The notes under the pieces were generated by a model that worked only from the letters and a program-made list of their open reading frames with translations, had not been told where the DNA came from and ran no database searches. A stretch of 64,000 nucleotides of DNA from Varroa destructor. Taxonomy: Eukaryota; Arthropoda; Arachnida; Mesostigmata; Varroidae. A program made the translations under genes and the position numbers. Location: positions 33,197,778 to 33,261,777 of the forward strand of contig NW_019211455.1 in the NCBI RefSeq assembly GCF_002443255.2, written 5' to 3'. Positions 61,526 through 64,000 of the stretch are shown in pieces. Numbering within the stretch: position 1 is the stretch's first letter; every line of letters begins with the position of its first letter.

Positions 61526-62038
61526 TTGAATACCGGTCTGAATTATCCAGCAGCTTGCAACTTCTCGAACGCTAAGACTACGTTCGAGACTCTCAGGCAC
61601 GGGAAATTGTTGGATATCCTAGCGGGTTATAAAGAGGGATATCGCCTGATCAGTTATATCGAGGCTTTTCTACACCATCGTGGCGAAACGACGAAAACCA
61701 ATAATCATGTGCAGAAACGATGTCCGGTGCAGCAAGCAGAGCGCTATCTCAGGATCGCTTACCTGTATCAAATACTCTCAGCTACTAAGATTTCAGTATA
61801 AAAACTAAAGATGTGCAGATCGGTGTGCTCGATGGAAGACAGCCGAAAAATGCAATCTGTGCTTGATCGATCTTCTAAATGGACAGTGAAACTCGAGTTT
61901 TAAAAACTTTCAAGTTACAAGTGTATAATGCCACATTTGAGGCATAACACTCCTCTAAATAGGTACTCTATTGACGACATAAAAACTGAGTTCTACCAAT
62001 TGCGTGAAAGTCATGATATCAACCAGCGTCAAATATAA
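61526..62038 (+). pseudogene. CR1-like non-LTR retrotransposon relic (RT palm and thumb)
   Basis: One plus-strand frame covers 170 codons with only two internal stops (61799 and 61901) and no frameshift. Numbered from 61526, NFSNAKTTFETLRHGKLLDI (residues 12-31) matches the catalytic LDFSKAFDTVxHxxLLxxL motif, GYRLISYIEAFLHHRG (38-53) matches LxxWIxxFLxxR, and CPVQQ (66-70) matches the start of the xVxSGVPQGSVLGP box. Past the first stop, SMEDSRKMQSVLDRSSKW matches the D...LQxDLDxLxxW segment after the FADD box, KCIMPHLRHNTPLNRYSID matches KCxVMxxGxxNPxxxYxxx, and a final TEFYQLRESHDI fits the following strand. The SGVPQGSVLGP and FADD boxes are eroded or deleted and the first catalytic Asp is Asn (NFSNAK), so it is inactive. 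This is the best preserved LINE relic in the window, so probably the youngest. The upstream boundary was not found. Confidence 0.82.
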
Positions 62039-64000
62039 CAATCATACACATCGGAGATCGTAGCTTGCGCTTCCGGGACAGCGCCCTGAGTTTTATGTAT
62101 ACTTGTCACTAGTAAATTGGATTTATACGTTAAACTTAAAATCTATGCGTAGTACCAACACGGAATGTATCCTCAATATCCAATCCAGAATAGTCGAAGT
62201 CAGGAATCTGCCTTAACGTTTCCAAAAAAAATTGTGCACCCCATCGCAAGGTAGGATTTCAATGAAATATAAACACTGATAATTTTTTAATTAATCTGAC
62301 CGATTGAATAACAACTTTTCCATCCGGGTTATTTTCGCTATAATCTTTACTGTGAGAAAGAAGCTGTATAACGTAAAGAAAGTATCACGAAAACGGGTTC
62401 AAATAACATATTCGGCTGCCGCCTTTCGGTATATTAATATCTTTTTTCCATATGTCAGTAAAATATCTTTAGGCTAAACAAAATAACAAGTCGAAAGGTC
62501 TTAAGTCGTTAAAACCTTACTATCAACATTATCCCACAACCCCAATAAGATAATAATGAACAAAAAGAAATCGTAAGCCTCCGCAAGGCCCGTTGAAATA
62601 GTTAAACGAAAACAAAATTACAGTAAATTAAAATTAAATTAAAAGATACACTGTTGTCTAAGGGCATAGCTTTGGACACCCGTAGATGCTTTGGGAGGCA
62701 CAAATAAAAACATCGTTATTAATTTTAATTTGCCAAATTTTAGGAAGATAGATAAGCACTAAATACATCGGCATCATCGAGAAGTTTCCGACTCAAGTCT
62801 TTTACTCTCGCCAAGAAGGGCGTAACGACAAAATACAAAAGCTTTTGATTTGCTTGCTACCGATTGCCTAGAAAATAATGTTACGTAACCAAAAAAGAAA
62901 TTGGCGCCTATTGACAGCTAAGCAGTAAGGTTAAACGTAGACTTTATACGCAGGCAACCTTTGCAAATGATCAAAGTAGGTAGCTGGTATGTCGATATTC
63001 AGGATTCACAATTTCATTGCCAATATGAAATTCTGCGCTTATTGAATATCTAAATAGGCCTATGTAAATTTATTAAGTATCTGAATTTTTTTTTCAATCA
63101 AGGATCAATTTCTTGTCAAAATGACTTATGCTAGTAAAAAATTATGCCAAAAAGACATTTCCCTATGCTTTGGTGTCGTCTATATGCAAACAGCGCTCGA
63201 TAATTGATTACAGATGCCGTAGTTCTAGTCAACAGAGTGGTCCGCAATATGGACAATATTACGTTAACGACTTTTTGTAATTATTTGACAATATCATTTG
63301 TTTTATTGAGTGGCAAAGTATGCCAACAAAACACATCTTCCCATAATGTCTTGATGGTCTTCATAACGTACAACTAAAGAAAGTGTTCCAGATTATCCTA
63401 GTGAGGAGTTTAAGCCTACCCAAGTTTTGCAATTGACTGGAAGGAATGATTTCTAGAGTCATCCTACTGTGAAAATAGCTAGCACTACAATCCAAGAAAA
63501 TGTTGCCAAGCTTCCAAAAATGGTTTACTGTCTTTCAAAAGAAAATGAAGCGTACTACGAGATTACGCTTGGCTCTAACGATTTCGAAGGTTCAAAAGCA
63601 AGAAATAAAAACCGTCCCCATTTTTTTTGGAGGAACCTGTTTCTATCAGTGTCAACTCATTTTGTAAAAGTCCTCTTTCCCCTTTGTAAATTATTGTTAT
63701 CTTAAATGCTCTGCAATAATGTTATTATAGCAGATTGACAAATCAATAGATATTATACAAGAGGCTAAAGCTGGAAAGCCTGTAATCTCATATCACTCTA
63801 TTCTGTCAAGATAACTGATCACAATAACGTGCAATACGGCAAACTTAGCGTCTATGTAATTCTGCTAAGAACAACGGCTAAAAACATTTAAACAAGTGAA
63901 TTTAAGCAAAACAATATGAAGGTACTACTACTGGAATATCTGGATAACAGAGCTCACTTACAATAATTACAATATATGCATGTATTGAAGTGATTTATTG
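62039..64000. other. non-coding stretch to the window end
   Basis: AT-rich, no recognised gene. A 78-codon plus-strand frame at 63469-63705 (KIASTTIQENVAKLPKMVYC...) has no known domain. Part of this stretch could be the remaining 3' end of the CR1-like element, but I cannot show it. Confidence 0.4.

Noticed and set aside
1..64000. A new defence system, CRISPR array, gene cluster or other undescribed biological system
   Set aside because: No spaced direct-repeat array, no clustered intact genes and no conserved catalytic set were found on either strand. The structured content is explained by decayed transposable elements, simple repeats and palindromes.

Overview
This is a 64 kb piece of an AT-rich (about 60% A+T by eye) metazoan nuclear genome, most likely from an arthropod. 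The case for an arthropod is the set of decayed mobile elements: at least two non-LTR retrotransposon relics with R1/Jockey-type C-terminal regions, CR1-like LINE relics, Ty3/gypsy reverse transcriptase (RT) relics and mariner transposase relics. There are also many (TA)n and tetranucleotide microsatellites, and a 100-base run of N marking a scaffold gap. There are no operons, no bacterial gene density, no rRNA, no CRISPR and no complete ordinary gene. A mite or other chelicerate would fit, but the sequence alone does not prove it.

Layout. 0-5.4 kb: unique-looking non-coding DNA with a minus-strand Ty3/gypsy RT relic (1481-1861). 5416-5724: the only good candidate for a host exon, GC-rich, Ala/Ser-rich and bounded by plausible splice sites. 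6.9-7.3 kb: two complementary (GACC)n/(GGTC)n runs. 7.3-15.8 kb: no recognisable gene. 15.8-17.0 kb and 20.3-21.3 kb: two plus-strand R1/Jockey-type LINE relics. 23.3 kb: a 43-bp near-perfect hairpin related to sequence at 33.6 kb. 32601-33258: a foldback element with two 217-bp inverted arms. 35.4-35.9 kb: a minus-strand LINE ORF1-like relic. 39063-39322: four identical 65-bp tandem units. 41.2 kb and 44.0 kb: long TA/GA simple repeats near tRNA-like promoter motifs. 45.3-47.6 kb: a long minus-strand R1-like relic covering the RT and the C-terminal region without an obvious large deletion. 49.3 kb: a CR1-like fragment. 51.0-51.5 kb: a plus-strand Ty3/gypsy RT relic. 54205-54304: gap. 54.5-55.0 kb and 56.8-57.0 kb: two mariner transposase relics. 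60.3-60.9 kb: an unresolved long open frame. 61.5-62.0 kb: a well-preserved CR1-like LINE RT relic.

Reading. The window looks like intergenic DNA or a very long intron (if the 5.4 kb exon is real) into which many element families inserted and then decayed by stops, frameshifts and loss of catalytic residues. No element looks capable of moving. I found no convincing new biological system. The most unusual structures are the foldback element with nested hairpins, the 43-bp hairpin and its longer relative, and the perfect 4 x 65 bp tandem array. All homology calls come from motif recognition by eye, without database searches.
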